DNA from: FEN-1297 sp963843605
GTDB taxonomy: Bacteria; Bacteroidota; Ignavibacteria; Ignavibacteriales; Ignavibacteriaceae
Length of the DNA stretch: 64,000 nucleotides
Assembly: GCA_963843605.1 (NCBI GenBank)
Contig: CAWJLA010000009.1
Coordinates: forward strand, 177,997 to 241,996
Direction: 5' to 3'
The notes below the pieces were generated by a model that was not told the origin of the DNA, did not search any database, and saw nothing but the letters and a program-made list of their open reading frames with translations. Both the position numbers and the translations under genes were made by a program. Positions 45,630 to 55,868 of this stretch are shown piece after piece; positions within the stretch are counted from its first letter, which is position 1; every line of letters starts with the position of its first letter.

Positions 45630-46839
45630 TTGAAAAGTTCTCTTTTAAAGTTCTATAAGCTAGGTAAAGACGGAAAAGAAATACTGAACCCGGGTTTGGT
45701 TTTTATTTTGTCGGTTGCCAGCGGTGTTACGGTGGCTAATTTATACTGGGCGCAGCCGCTGTTAGATACGATTGCGGTTACGTTCGGAAGCTCTGCTTCC
45801 GCTGCAGGGATGATAGTTACTTTTACGCAAATAGGATACGCACTCGGATTAATATTTCTTGTGCCTTTGGGCGACCTCCTCGAAAGAAGAAAACTGATTT
45901 TCACAATACTTTTAATAACAGTTGCCGTGCTTATACTGGCGGCCGTATCTCCTACAATTATTTCCTTTCTGATTTCGTCGTTAATTATCGGCGTCTCTTC
46001 GGTTGTTGCACAAATTCTAGTTCCGTTCGCCGCATCGCTTGCTAAAGATTATGAAAGGGGAAAAGTAGTCGGACAAGTAATGAGCGGTTTATTACTTGGT
46101 ATATTGCTTGCCAGAACTCTGGCCGGTTTTATTTCGGAATTGGCCGGTTGGCGCGCGGTTTTCGTAATAGCCTCTATATTAATCCTTATATTATCATTTA
46201 TCCTCCGCATTTTTCTCCCTGAATATAAAATATCTGTTCCTTTATCTTATTTCCGGACTTCTACGCTCGGTCTACAAATTATTCAAAGAAGAAAAACTCC
46301 TGCGCAGGCGGTCAGTTTACGGCGCATTGGTTTTTGCTATGTTCAGCGTGCTTTGGACAAGTCTAACTTTTCTGCTTGCAGGTCCGGTTTATAAATTTTC
46401 CGATGCAGTTATCGGATTGTTCGGATTGGTAGGCGCTGCAGGTGCTTTCAGCGCTAATATAGCGGGTAGACTAGCCGATAAGGGTAAATCTAATTCAGCA
46501 ACAGCTTTGTTTCTTTTATTAAATCTTATCGCTTTTATATTTATGTTATTCGGGACAAGCAGTCTTATTCTTTTAATTGCAGGAATTATAATGCTCGACG
46601 CAGGTGTACAGGGCACACATATTACGAACCAAAGCCTGGTATACAGATTGAATCCCGAGGCAAGAAGCAGGATAACCACAGTATATATGGGAAGTTTTTT
46701 CTTTGGCGGTTCTATCGGCTCGGCCACATCTGCAATATTTTATGAAACTTGGAAGTGGACGGGAGTATGCTGGCTCGGAATATTTTACTCCTTCTTATCA
46801 GTCGTTTATTTTATTTGGGATAACAATTCACAAAAATAA
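45630..46839 (+). pseudogene. MFS transporter (right copy, frameshifted near 46250)
   Basis: The N-terminal half is clean here (KEILNPGLVFILSVASGVTV from a TTG start at 45630) and carries PLGDLLERRKLIF. An extra T near 46248 (CTTATTTCCGG against CTTATTCCGG in the mirror) breaks the frame after helix 6; the C-terminal half resumes from 46327 and ends FIWDNNSQK. Joined with the left copy this gives the complete 12-helix protein. Confidence 0.8.
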
Positions 46840-47068
46840 TAAAAATACAGATTTCCCGGTTTCTCGCCATTTCTGCCGTCCTTGATTAATAAAAACTATT
46901 ATTTTTGTAAAAAATGACAATTATACTTAAAAATTATGCAGTTTCTTCCGATTATAATATTGAATAAGCGGGATTTACGGTTAATTCAATTAAAATTAAA
47001 AAAGGGTATTAGGGGAGGAATTTTATTAATAAACGCAGAATAAAGAACCTGCAGAATCAGAGCTATAA

Positions 47069-48711
47069 ATGGGATTCATCAAAAGTATCTTTTCTAAAAA
47101 TGAAGAAGAGAATTTGGTCAACACCGGTAATGATAAATACAAATTAAGGGATTTTAATGAGGCAATATCAGATTATTCCGCCGCCATTCAGATTAACCCG
47201 GAAATCCCTGCTCCTTTTTACGGGAGAGCAATTTCTAAATTTGCACTGAAGGATTTTTCCGGTGCAAAAGAAGATTTTTTCCACCTCGACAAGAATTTCC
47301 CTGACTTTTCAATCCGTATTTATTATTATTTGGGTATTATAGAACTTGAAGAAAACTTTCCTGAAACGTGTATTGAATTTCTAACAAAATATTTATCGAA
47401 GAACGGAAAAGACTCCGACGCTTATTTCAACAGGGCGAAGGCGAAAGTTATTTTGGGAAAATCCCAGGAAGCAATTGAAGACTTCGATAATGCCATTGAA
47501 AGCGACCCCACTAACTGGGAGGCGCTGCTTTCCAGAGGCATTGAAAAATATAAGCTGAAAGATTTTAAACATTCCGTTATTGATTTTAATAATTCGATCG
47601 AAATTCAACCGAATAATGCCAAAGCTTTTAACTGCAGAGGAGTGGCCAAGGAGCAATTAAAAGAAATTGAAGATGCTTTAAAAGATTTTCTCTCGGCTAT
47701 GGAAATCGAACCGTCGCATGCTACAGCGGCTTATAATTATGCCAGGTTAAAGTCGGATGAAGGAAATTATGATGCGGCTCTGGAATATCTTGATAAAGCC
47801 GTACATTCTAAAGAAGATTTTATCGACGCCTACCTTTTAAGAGCTATTGTTCAAATTGAAACTTGATAATCCTGACGGAGCAATTTTCGACTGCGATAAA
47901 GCACTGGAATATGATCCTGAAAATTATGAAATATATGTTAAAAGAGCCGAACTCCGGAAAATATTGATGGACGTTCAGGGTGCTACCGAAGATTATAAGC
48001 ATGCCTTAAATATAAATCCGGCTAATCCTGATTTATATTATGAATTGGCTGCAATTGAAGTAGAAAATAATAATTATGAGGAAGCCCTTAATTATTTAGA
48101 CCGGATGGTTGAACTGAATCCGGACTGTGAAAAAGGCTGGCTTGAAAGAGGAAAAATAAAATACGGACAGAATAATTTTATTGAGGCAATTTACGATCTT
48201 ACAAAAGCCGTTGAAGTAAATACTAAACTGCCGCAGGCGATATTATTACAGAGCCAAAGCAAAATACAGTCTTAAAGATAACCATGGAGCTGCTTCCGAC
48301 CTTAATCAGGCGCTTCAGCAATTTCCCGAATATTATGACGCATTTATATTCAGAGGCATAATGAGGAGCGACTCCGGGGATAACTATGGTGCATCGCTGG
48401 ATTTTTCCAAAGCAATAAAGGTTAATCCGAAAAACTATGAAGCTTTCTTCAACAGGGCGAAAGTTTTTAAGAATATGGAAAAATTTAAAGATGCGGAATT
48501 AGACTTATCTACCGCTTTGAAATATAATCCGAATTTTGCAGAGGGTTTTGTATTGCGTGCTTTGCTTAACTTTGAACTGTGGGACTACAGGCAGGTAATA
48601 AGAGATTGTGAAACGGCCACAAATATAAACCATAACCTGAAAAACAAACTTGCAGCGTTAATGGAAAAAGCCAAAAATAAAATTTATGTTTCTGCCGGTA
48701 ACGGTAAATAG
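47069..48711 (+). pseudogene. Multi-TPR protein (right copy, two insertions)
   Basis: Mirror of the intact 41048-42688 gene. An extra T near 47851 (ATTGTTCAAA) and an extra G near 48239 (CAGGCGATATT) split it into frames 47069-47866, 47847-48275 and 48361-48711. Otherwise identical. Confidence 0.85.
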
Positions 48712-48767
48712 TTTTTTCCTAACCGGATATATTAAATAATCCTTACGCAAATCTTAAAGAAAAAATC

Positions 48768-48797
48768 GGGATGATATCCTTTTCGGGATACCATCCC
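48768..48797. terminator. Terminator between convergent TPR and ccmF genes (right copy)
   Basis: GGGATGATATCC (48768-48779) pairs with GGATACCATCCC (48786-48797), followed by TTTTAC. Mirror of 40962-40999. Confidence 0.85.
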
Positions 48798-48806
48798 TTT
48801 TACAAT

Positions 48807-51205
48807 TTATATCAAAGATTCTTTTAATCTTCTCGTCACTGAAATAAAAAATCCGAATACCATAATCAAAACGCCGGTCCAAACCAGGTTTACAAAAGGT
48901 TTTGTACTTGCGGAAATAGTCAATATTTCTTTCGGCGCCGTACTTACCTGATTATCGCCGCTGAGTTTTGAAAAGATGAATTGAGCATTTTTCGAGGTTG
49001 GGTCAATCTTTTGAAGCTGGATTTTTAAATCCGAGCTTTAATTTCGATGGGAACAAAGTGCACGTCTCTGCCTTCTTTTTTCATAAGTGCTTCAATGTTA
49101 TAAGTTTTGCCGTTTTTCTGAATTGTCAAATTTGCACCCATTTGGAAATCGCCTCCGCCCATCATAACACTCATATCCGGAGCTACGAAATCCTTATAAA
49201 CTACATTTGCACCGTCAAAGTTTGTTTTATCACCCAAACCGAGTGATACTTCCTGACCCTGAGTTGATGATGCTGTACTGCCGTTGTCATATCCGAGAGG
49301 TGATACATAAAGATCTTTTGTAAACATAGTCAGAATAGCCGGCTCTCTCATCAATCCGTTGTTAAAACTGCTTATGTACATAACCGGGTTTACTGTAAAT
49401 TCTTTACTCCCTTTTTTTAGGTTTATATTAAAAGCATATTTCGTATTGTTGTCAATCGGTTCGTATCCCGTAAAAGTAACCTGGTAACCGAATGCTTCCG
49501 AAGGAACATTCTTAACCAGGTTCATATCTTTTTCCCTTGTAAAGATTGAGGATCCGATTACACCCAGTATAAACAAAGCAATTCCAATGTGAGCTACATA
49601 GGCCCCTATCATTTTTTTATTTCCGGCTATAATTTTTACCGCTATTTCAAGGTTAACAATCAGCGCAAACGTTGTGGTTAATGTCAGCAGAATAACCATA
49701 ATATCCGAAATCCCGCCGAGTAAGACTATCACCGTACTTACTACGATGGTTGCGGCAACGGAAAAGAATGATTTCTTTATAAGTTCTTCCTTTTTTGTAG
49801 TTTTCCATTTTAACAGAAGGCTTAAACCGTTTAAGAAACCTATTATTATCGCAATGGGAATGTGCATCTGATTGTAAAACTTTGCATCCACCGAATGTCC
49901 GAATATCGGCGCCGATGTTCCGACAAGAATAATGGTAGCCGATGCGCATAAAACAATAGCCGCGGTGAACAACGATAGTTCTCTGGACAGGATTCCTTCA
50001 TCCACCTTCTCGACTTGAGAAAGATATTTCCATCTATAAGCAAGAGTGCCTAATCCGAGAGTCATAAAGGTACCGACAAATATGATTAAGAATAGATAAA
50101 CTATCGTTCCGGGGTTAACAAATGAATGAACGGATGCATCGCCGAGTACGCCGCTTCTGGTGAGAAATGTACTGTAAATAACAAGTATGTACATCATCAT
50201 GCTTAGTATTAAATTTGTTTTTGCAAATTTACCTATGTTTTCCCCTTTTTTCTGGCTCTTTCTTTGAACCAGCATAGTATGAATTGAAGCTACACCAACC
50301 AGCCATGGAATTAAACTGGAATTTTCTACGGGATCCCAAGCCCAGTAGCCGCCCCATCCTAACATTTCATAAGCCCAGTAGCCGCCGAGCATTATTCCCA
50401 AGCCTAAAATTCCGCAAGCCGCAAGCAGCCAGGGGAATGCCTGTTTAACCCAATCCCTGTAATCATTTTTCATCATGGCAGCCATACCGAAAGCAAAAGG
50501 AACTGTCGCCATTGAGAAACCGGAGAACAGAATAGGGGGATGTATCTGCATCCAGAAATTAGTAAGCTGCGGATTTAAGCCTCTTCCGTCGACAACAAGC
50601 TGTTTAATAGAGATTCCGCTGGATGACAAAAGTGCGTAAAGCTGAGAATTCATCTTAACAAATTCCTGTCCCGAAGATCCGTCGCTGAATAAAAAGTTCT
50701 GAAGGATGGGTGAATGAATTAATGCCGCGCTTATACTTTTTGTGCTGATAAAAATAGGTTCGCTCCAAAGATAGGCAAAGGGGTTTTTAAATAACGGAGA
50801 AACCATTATAAGAATAAAGGTTGTTGCTAATCCGAAAACCGCCATCACCCTCGGTTCCAGATCGCCTCGCTTGGAAGAATAAGATTGTAGAATAAGTCCT
50901 ATTATAGACGTAAGCAGCAGCCACAACATAAAACTGCCTTCCTGACCTGCCCAGAATGTAGCCATTAATATTCCCTTGGGTAGGTCGTTGCTGCTGTATT
51001 CATATACATATTTGAAACCATACTGATGGGTCAAGAGAAGATATTCCAATAAAGCCGCCGCAACTATTACAAGCATTGCCATTACATGATAAGATATTCT
51101 TCCTATGTTAAGAGTATTCTCATATCCCCTGTAACTGAGAAAATACATTACCATTGCAATGATACTGCTAGCCAATGCTAACGATATAATAATACTGCCT
51201 ATCAT
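48807..51205 (-). pseudogene. ccmF: Cytochrome c heme lyase subunit CcmF (right copy, one frameshift at the end)
   Basis: About 799 residues when repaired; the first 723 are clean. CcmF receives heme from holo-CcmE and attaches it to apocytochrome c in the periplasm. About 15 membrane helices are expected. The WWD domain WGGYWAWDPVENSSLIPWL and the conserved His in FWMQIHPPILFSGF are present. A missing G near 49035 (AAAGCTCGG against AAAGCTGCGG in the mirror) causes an early stop at 49025; the mirror supplies the C-terminus. It follows ccmE by 142 bases and is the last gene of the ccm set. Confidence 0.9.
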
Positions 51206-51347
51206 TTAAGCCTCATCTATTCATATTAATAAAATATACTCATAAATAACTTTTTCAAATAAAGCGCCGGTTTTATGTCCGGCGCTTCATAATACTTGTT
51301 TAAGTTTAAAATTGAGTAGGGGAGGTAAAACTTAAAAAAATGCTATA

Positions 51348-51746
51348 TTAAATTCCGGATGTTTTTACATCCTTAGCGGACTGACTTTCGTATTTGCTTG
51401 GGCATTTAGTGAGAATACTTTGAGCGTGAAAATATCCGCTCTCGTACTGCCCGGTGACTACTACGCTTTTTGCGGATTCGAAATTGTTGGGAATAGTTCC
51501 GTCGTATACAACCTTCATTTGATTGCCGTGATTATCAATCATATAAAAAGTAAAAGTGGTGTTATCCTTGTCTATTTTGTAGCTCTTATCTCTTATCCAG
51601 CTACCGGTAGCTCTTACTATTTTATTTTCCTTCATCACCTTTGCGAAATTATTTTCGTACTTGATATTGCTTTGGGTGAACAAGTAGCCCATTAAACCCA
51701 GGAACACCGCTATGATGATTCCGCCAAAAACATATTTATTTTTCAT
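51348..51746 (-). CDS. ccmE: Heme chaperone CcmE, Cys-type (CxxxY)
   Basis: 132 residues: one N-terminal membrane anchor (about 5-24) and a periplasmic OB-fold (about 40-110, with VRATGSW, TFYMIDNHGNQMKVVYDG and VVVTGQY). In most bacteria heme binds covalently to His in HxxxY; here the matching segment LTKCPSKYE has Cys115 and Tyr119, the CxxxY form known from archaea and Desulfovibrio. CcmE ferries heme from CcmC to CcmF. Its ATG overlaps the ccmD stop region by 11 bases. Confidence 0.9.
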   Translation of the reverse strand: MKNKYVFGGIIIAVFLGLMGYLFTQSNIKYENNFAKVMKENKIVRATGSWIRDKSYKIDKDNTTFTFYMIDNHGNQMKVVYDGTIPNNFESAKSVVVTGQYESGYFHAQSILTKCPSKYESQSAKDVKTSGI

Positions 51747-51882
51747 ATTTATCTCCGTCTATTTCTTTTTCAATTAACTTAATTCTTTTATCCAGATTGT
51801 ATAAATAAAGAAAAATTCCCGTCCACACAATAAGGACAATAATCATTACGATATATATCGCGTTATTTTTTAGAAATTCCAT
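51736..51882 (-). CDS. ccmD: CcmD-like small membrane protein
   Basis: 48 residues: MEFLKNNAIYIVMIIVLIVW begins the single helix (about 8-27), followed by a charged cytoplasmic tail (NLDKRIKLIEKEIDGDKYEK). Size, topology and place between ccmC and ccmE match CcmD, which helps release holo-CcmE from the CcmABC complex. It begins 15 bases after ccmC and overlaps ccmE by 11 bases. It falls below usual gene-calling size limits. Confidence 0.8.
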   Translation of the reverse strand: MEFLKNNAIYIVMIIVLIVWTGIFLYLYNLDKRIKLIEKEIDGDKYEK

Positions 51883-51897
51883 AATCCCTTGCAAAGG

Positions 51898-52626
51898 TTA
51901 CTCCCTTATTTGTTTTTTATTGAGTTTGTCTTTTAAAATCATCGACTTGTAACCTAATCTCCACATCCAAAAATAAAGGATTGTAAATCCAATCAGTGAG
52001 AGGAAGAATACAAGCAGCATATTACCGTTCATTTTAAAATCAATTACAGGGCTGGCTCCTTGTACTATCTTATCGGTTTTAGGATCAAGTTCAAGCGAAC
52101 CGGGATGAAGCCCCAGCATTATCCTGGGCATAATAAAAATAAAAAACGGAACGGTAAGAAAAGCAATTATGGAATATACCGCCGATAAGCTGGCGCGTTT
52201 TTCCTCTGATTCGATTGACGATCTAAGCGCAAACCAGGCTCCGTATATTAAAAGCAGTGCGAATATACTTGTCTGACGCGGATCCCAGCTCCAGAATGAT
52301 CCCCATGCAAATCTTGCCCATACCGCACCTGTTACAGTGGCTAAAATACAAAATATTATTCCGAGCTGGTTTGCCGAATATGCCTTCGCATCGTCGTCAA
52401 GATTTTTTTTCCTCAAATACTTAATGCTGTAAATCGTTGACATTAAGAATGCCAGCGAGGCAAGCCAGGCAGTAGGAACGTGAAAGAAAATTATCTTTGC
52501 ATTTTCTTCCAGTCCCGGAATTAATGGAAATTGATACCAAGTATGTGGGACAGGAACGATGGGAAATGCGATCCCGGCAATTGAAACAAATGCCAGTAAT
52601 ATAAATAGGAATATTTTCCAAAGCAT
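51898..52626 (-). CDS. ccmC: Heme-handling protein CcmC
   Basis: 242 residues with six membrane helices. The Trp-rich periplasmic motif WGSFWSWDPRQT is diagnostic of the heme-handling protein family, and conserved His residues are in IIFFHVPTAWL and LGLHPGS. CcmC loads heme onto CcmE. It is intact here, while the left-arm version is broken. It starts 33 bases after ccmB. Confidence 0.94.
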   Translation of the reverse strand: MLWKIFLFILLAFVSIAGIAFPIVPVPHTWYQFPLIPGLEENAKIIFFHVPTAWLASLAFLMSTIYSIKYLRKKNLDDDAKAYSANQLGIIFCILATVTGAVWARFAWGSFWSWDPRQTSIFALLLIYGAWFALRSSIESEEKRASLSAVYSIIAFLTVPFFIFIMPRIMLGLHPGSLELDPKTDKIVQGASPVIDFKMNGNMLLVFFLSLIGFTILYFWMWRLGYKSMILKDKLNKKQIRE

Positions 52627-52659
52627 ATTAGTTGACCCGCAAAAATTTGTGTAAAATTA

Positions 52660-53319
52660 CTAATCTTTCCATATAAAATCGAACAGCATATAGGAAGCTG
52701 TGAGCATTATGACATCGTAACAAATCAGTAAAGCCAGTTCAAATTTTGCATCCGCAAAACCGGCTCCCTGAATGGAAAGCAAAGTTAACTGAACCGAAGT
52801 TAAAATTAAAGGCAGTAAAATCGGAAAAGATAAAACAGGGTATAATGTGCCTTTTGCCCCGGCTTTTGAAATTATCGCTGCTATTATAGTTGATGAAATT
52901 GCCAAACCCAAATTTCCCAGAACGAAAGATGCCAGAAATAATCCAAATGTTCTGATAACAAAAGATCCAAAAAGAGCACCGTAAAGAACCGCTATAACGG
53001 TATTCATACAGAATACTAATATTATGTTAAAGAGCAGCTTTCCGCTGTATACCGTAGAAGGGGAAGCTATTAATTGCAGCGTCAGCGATGTTCCTCGTTC
53101 TTCTTCGGCTACAAATGCTCTTGCCAGGCCGGACATAGCCGAAAAAAATATAACTACCCAGAAGAGCCCGGCTGTTAAACTTGCCGAAATTTTTTCATTA
53201 CCGATTGAAAAAAGTATTACGCTTATGGCTACTATAATAAACATGGCTAATGAATTAACCGCGTACCTGGTTCTTAGCTCAGAGTTTATGTCTTTTTTAT
53301 ATAAAGCGTATGCTCTCAT
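52660..53319 (-). CDS. ccmB: Heme-exporter membrane subunit CcmB
   Basis: 219 residues with six membrane helices. FVAEEERGTSLTLQLIASPS is the conserved cytoplasmic loop that contacts CcmA, and GTLYPVLSFPILLPLILTSV is typical of CcmB. With CcmA it forms the ABC unit that uses ATP to release holo-CcmE. It lies 189 bases after ccmA, the only wide gap in the cluster; that gap contains a hairpin. Confidence 0.92.
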   Translation of the reverse strand: MRAYALYKKDINSELRTRYAVNSLAMFIIVAISVILFSIGNEKISASLTAGLFWVVIFFSAMSGLARAFVAEEERGTSLTLQLIASPSTVYSGKLLFNIILVFCMNTVIAVLYGALFGSFVIRTFGLFLASFVLGNLGLAISSTIIAAIISKAGAKGTLYPVLSFPILLPLILTSVQLTLLSIQGAGFADAKFELALLICYDVIMLTASYMLFDFIWKD

Positions 53320-53430
53320 AGGAAAATATTCTCAAATATGAGATTATAAGTTCTAAAAAATTGAGTTATTAAACAACTATAAAATGGTTGAACCTAATTA
53401 CCTGACGAAATTTAGAAGAACTGCAATCAA

Positions 53431-53454
53431 TTTATTGACCTGACGGTCAATAAA
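53431..53454 (-). promoter_or_regulatory. Perfect hairpin in the ccmA-ccmB gap
   Basis: TTTATTGACC (53431-53440) and GGTCAATAAA (53445-53454) form a perfect 10-bp stem with a 4-base loop inside the 189-base gap. No T-run follows in the reading direction, so an mRNA processing or stability element is likelier than a terminator. In the left-arm haplotype (near 36375) the second half is mutated and the stem is lost. Confidence 0.4.
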
Positions 53455-53508
53455 ACAAAATACGTAATAGTTATACGGTTAAATTCACAATAACTGTGCC
53501 GTTTATAA

Positions 53509-54147
53509 TCAATTATGGTTCTTGAAGTCTTCCAGTTTCAGCACTTCGAGGCACAGGTTTAGGTCGGATTCCTCGTTAGAGGCTATAATTACAATGCTGT
53601 CTTTGCTTTCCGATTCTACTATGCTGTAAACTGATTCTTTACCTTCGATATCAAGATTTGAGGTGGGCTCGTCCAGAATAATCAAATCGGGGGAGTGCAT
53701 AAGCGCAAAAATAAACTTTAGCCTCTGTTTCATTCCCGATGAGTATGTTTTTACCATATCGTCTTTGCGGGGAAAAAGGAGAAATTTGTTTAATAAGCTT
53801 TCGATTCTGGCTTTGTTGAATTCAATGCCTCTTATCTGTGCAATATAATTTAAATTTTCCCATGCCGAGAATTCTTCGTAGAGAACAAGATACGGCGATA
53901 CAAATCCGATATAGTTATGAAGTTTTTCCGGTAATATTTCCTGTCCGCTTACCTGATGAATAATTTTACCGGAGGTTGGCGAATTAATTCCTGCAATTAT
54001 TTTAACAAGAGTAGATTTGCCCGACCCGTTTGCACCTGCTATTCCGAAGATTCCGCATTCGTTCATCTGAAAATTCAGATCTTTAAAAGTTAATCTTCTT
54101 CCGAAATATTTGCTCAGATCTTTTGCTTCAATTAAATATTTACTCAT
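53509..54147 (-). CDS. ccmA: Heme-exporter ABC ATPase CcmA
   Basis: 212 residues, the short form typical of CcmA. Walker A GANGSGKST at about 38-46, Q-loop region FVSPYLVLYEEFSAWENL, signature YSSGMKQRLKF, Walker B LIILDEPTSNLD, and a late switch segment IVIIASNEESDL. Its ATG overlaps the metalloprotease stop by 8 bases, tying the ccm genes to the upstream bamD operon. This is the reference copy; the left one is divergent. Confidence 0.92.
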   Translation of the reverse strand: MSKYLIEAKDLSKYFGRRLTFKDLNFQMNECGIFGIAGANGSGKSTLVKIIAGINSPTSGKIIHQVSGQEILPEKLHNYIGFVSPYLVLYEEFSAWENLNYIAQIRGIEFNKARIESLLNKFLLFPRKDDMVKTYSSGMKQRLKFIFALMHSPDLIILDEPTSNLDIEGKESVYSIVESESKDSIVIIASNEESDLNLCLEVLKLEDFKNHN

Positions 54148-55867
54148 TAAAAATAACCAGTTTCCCTTTCGTAATATTATCTCCCGATTTTATAACATAA
54201 ATATAAACACCCGAAGACAGTTTTTCATTATTATTGCTTAAGGCGTTCCAGAATAATACCTGCTTTCCGTTATCGTTGCTAATCTTTTTTGAAGCGGAAT
54301 AAACCAGTTTCATTGTAATATCGTATATATTCAGCTGGGCAAATCCGGAAGTATTGTATTTAACCGGAATATGCAAAGAATAATTATTTTTATAATTGAA
54401 CGGCGAAGGGTAAACATAACCTGAATTGACTACGCCTGTTTGTCCGACTACCAGCACCTCATTATTAAGTATTGCTCCTATAAGCCATAATGCAGGCTGG
54501 TTGGTTGAAAAACTATAAAAATAATTATCGGTCAAAAGATAACTGCCGTCTGTATTGGATGAATATAAATTATACGCAAAATAAATACTCGAGTAGTTTG
54601 AATCTATTCCTGAGGATATATCAGAATTTGTAATAATTATGCACAAAGAATCAGGAGCTTCGGTAGTATTGCCGGAAGGCCTATGAATGGACAAGAAAGT
54701 ATTTGTCAGGGGTTCGGTATAACCCTGAGTATTCAGCGGGGAAGAGTTGAATAAAATAGTTTCCCTCGGTCTGACAATAGGATACTGCGAAGCATTTTCA
54801 AAATATTTTCCTCTTACTGTTCTGTAATTAGTAAAATATGTCCAAACGCCGAATTCGCCGAACTCGGCTCCGAAGGAGGTATTATAATCGGTAAGACTAT
54901 TTGAAATTGCTCTAATTGCCCTCATTCTGGTCATTAATTCCCATTGCTTTTTTATTATACCGTATCCGAATTTATCTTTAAGAAAGATATTCCAGATAGC
55001 CAGCGCATATTCCTCTCCGGTGCCGTTCTGCGTGAAGCTGTTTTGTGTATGATAAAAATAATACGGAAGGTAATTATAATAATCGTGTATTGCCGGGTAG
55101 ACGAAATGCTCCATTGATGTTGAGGTCAGTTCGTAGAAATATCCGTCCAGATCATACCTGTAAATATAATTGCCGATCTGAATTGCATGGTGAAATTCAT
55201 GTGCTACCGTAACTCTTGCGGCATTTATTCCGTCAGTATAATAACCCGAATAATCGTTGCTGATTTCCATGTACGAAGTATAAGTAGAGTCGACGCCGCC
55301 TATTGGAGTTTCCGGATAAGTACCGCCGTAGTCGGAAATTCTTTCAATATAAATATCGTATTTTCCGTCCCCTCCTGCAGTGCCGTCTGATGGGGGTGGC
55401 GGGTAACCGAGATAATTAACTTCAAAATTATAAGCTGAATCTAAAGCAATGCCTAACGAATCAAGATAGAGCTCTTTATATTTTTGTAACTGATCTGCTG
55501 GAATATTTGATCTTAAGTTATCCGGAATATAATTCGGAAAATCGGATTTTGTAAAATGTATTCTGAAAAATCCGTGTGGTGAAACAAAGCTTGTGTCAGA
55601 AGCTGGTCTGCTCAATAATACATCAAGAACCTTTTTCTGAGAGGAGGAAAAATTCTTATAATTGTATTTGATGCTGCTGATCAATCCGAAACTGCATTTA
55701 TCATGCACCGGAACGGACATTATTCCAGGGTGACTTTCCTGCGAGGGATTTTTGTATTGAACAAATTTATTATATAAAGAATCAAGCTGAACGGGGCTTA
55801 AACTCTGCGCTTTAACTGAAGTTAATGCCAAAATAGACGTAATTATAATTAAAGTAATAGCTTTCAA
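54140..55867 (-). CDS. Secreted zinc metalloprotease with type IX sorting domain (right copy)
   Basis: Identical in protein sequence to 33963-35690 over all 575 residues, including HEXXH (HEFHH) and the C-terminal sorting domain. TTG start one base after the FG-GAP gene. No indel separates the copies across 1.7 kb, so this part of both arms was equally well resolved. Confidence 0.85.
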   Translation of the reverse strand: MKAITLIIITSILALTSVKAQSLSPVQLDSLYNKFVQYKNPSQESHPGIMSVPVHDKCSFGLISSIKYNYKNFSSSQKKVLDVLLSRPASDTSFVSPHGFFRIHFTKSDFPNYIPDNLRSNIPADQLQKYKELYLDSLGIALDSAYNFEVNYLGYPPPPSDGTAGGDGKYDIYIERISDYGGTYPETPIGGVDSTYTSYMEISNDYSGYYTDGINAARVTVAHEFHHAIQIGNYIYRYDLDGYFYELTSTSMEHFVYPAIHDYYNYLPYYFYHTQNSFTQNGTGEEYALAIWNIFLKDKFGYGIIKKQWELMTRMRAIRAISNSLTDYNTSFGAEFGEFGVWTYFTNYRTVRGKYFENASQYPIVRPRETILFNSSPLNTQGYTEPLTNTFLSIHRPSGNTTEAPDSLCIIITNSDISSGIDSNYSSIYFAYNLYSSNTDGSYLLTDNYFYSFSTNQPALWLIGAILNNEVLVVGQTGVVNSGYVYPSPFNYKNNYSLHIPVKYNTSGFAQLNIYDITMKLVYSASKKISNDNGKQVLFWNALSNNNEKLSSGVYIYVIKSGDNITKGKLVIFNE

Positions 55868-55868
55868 T

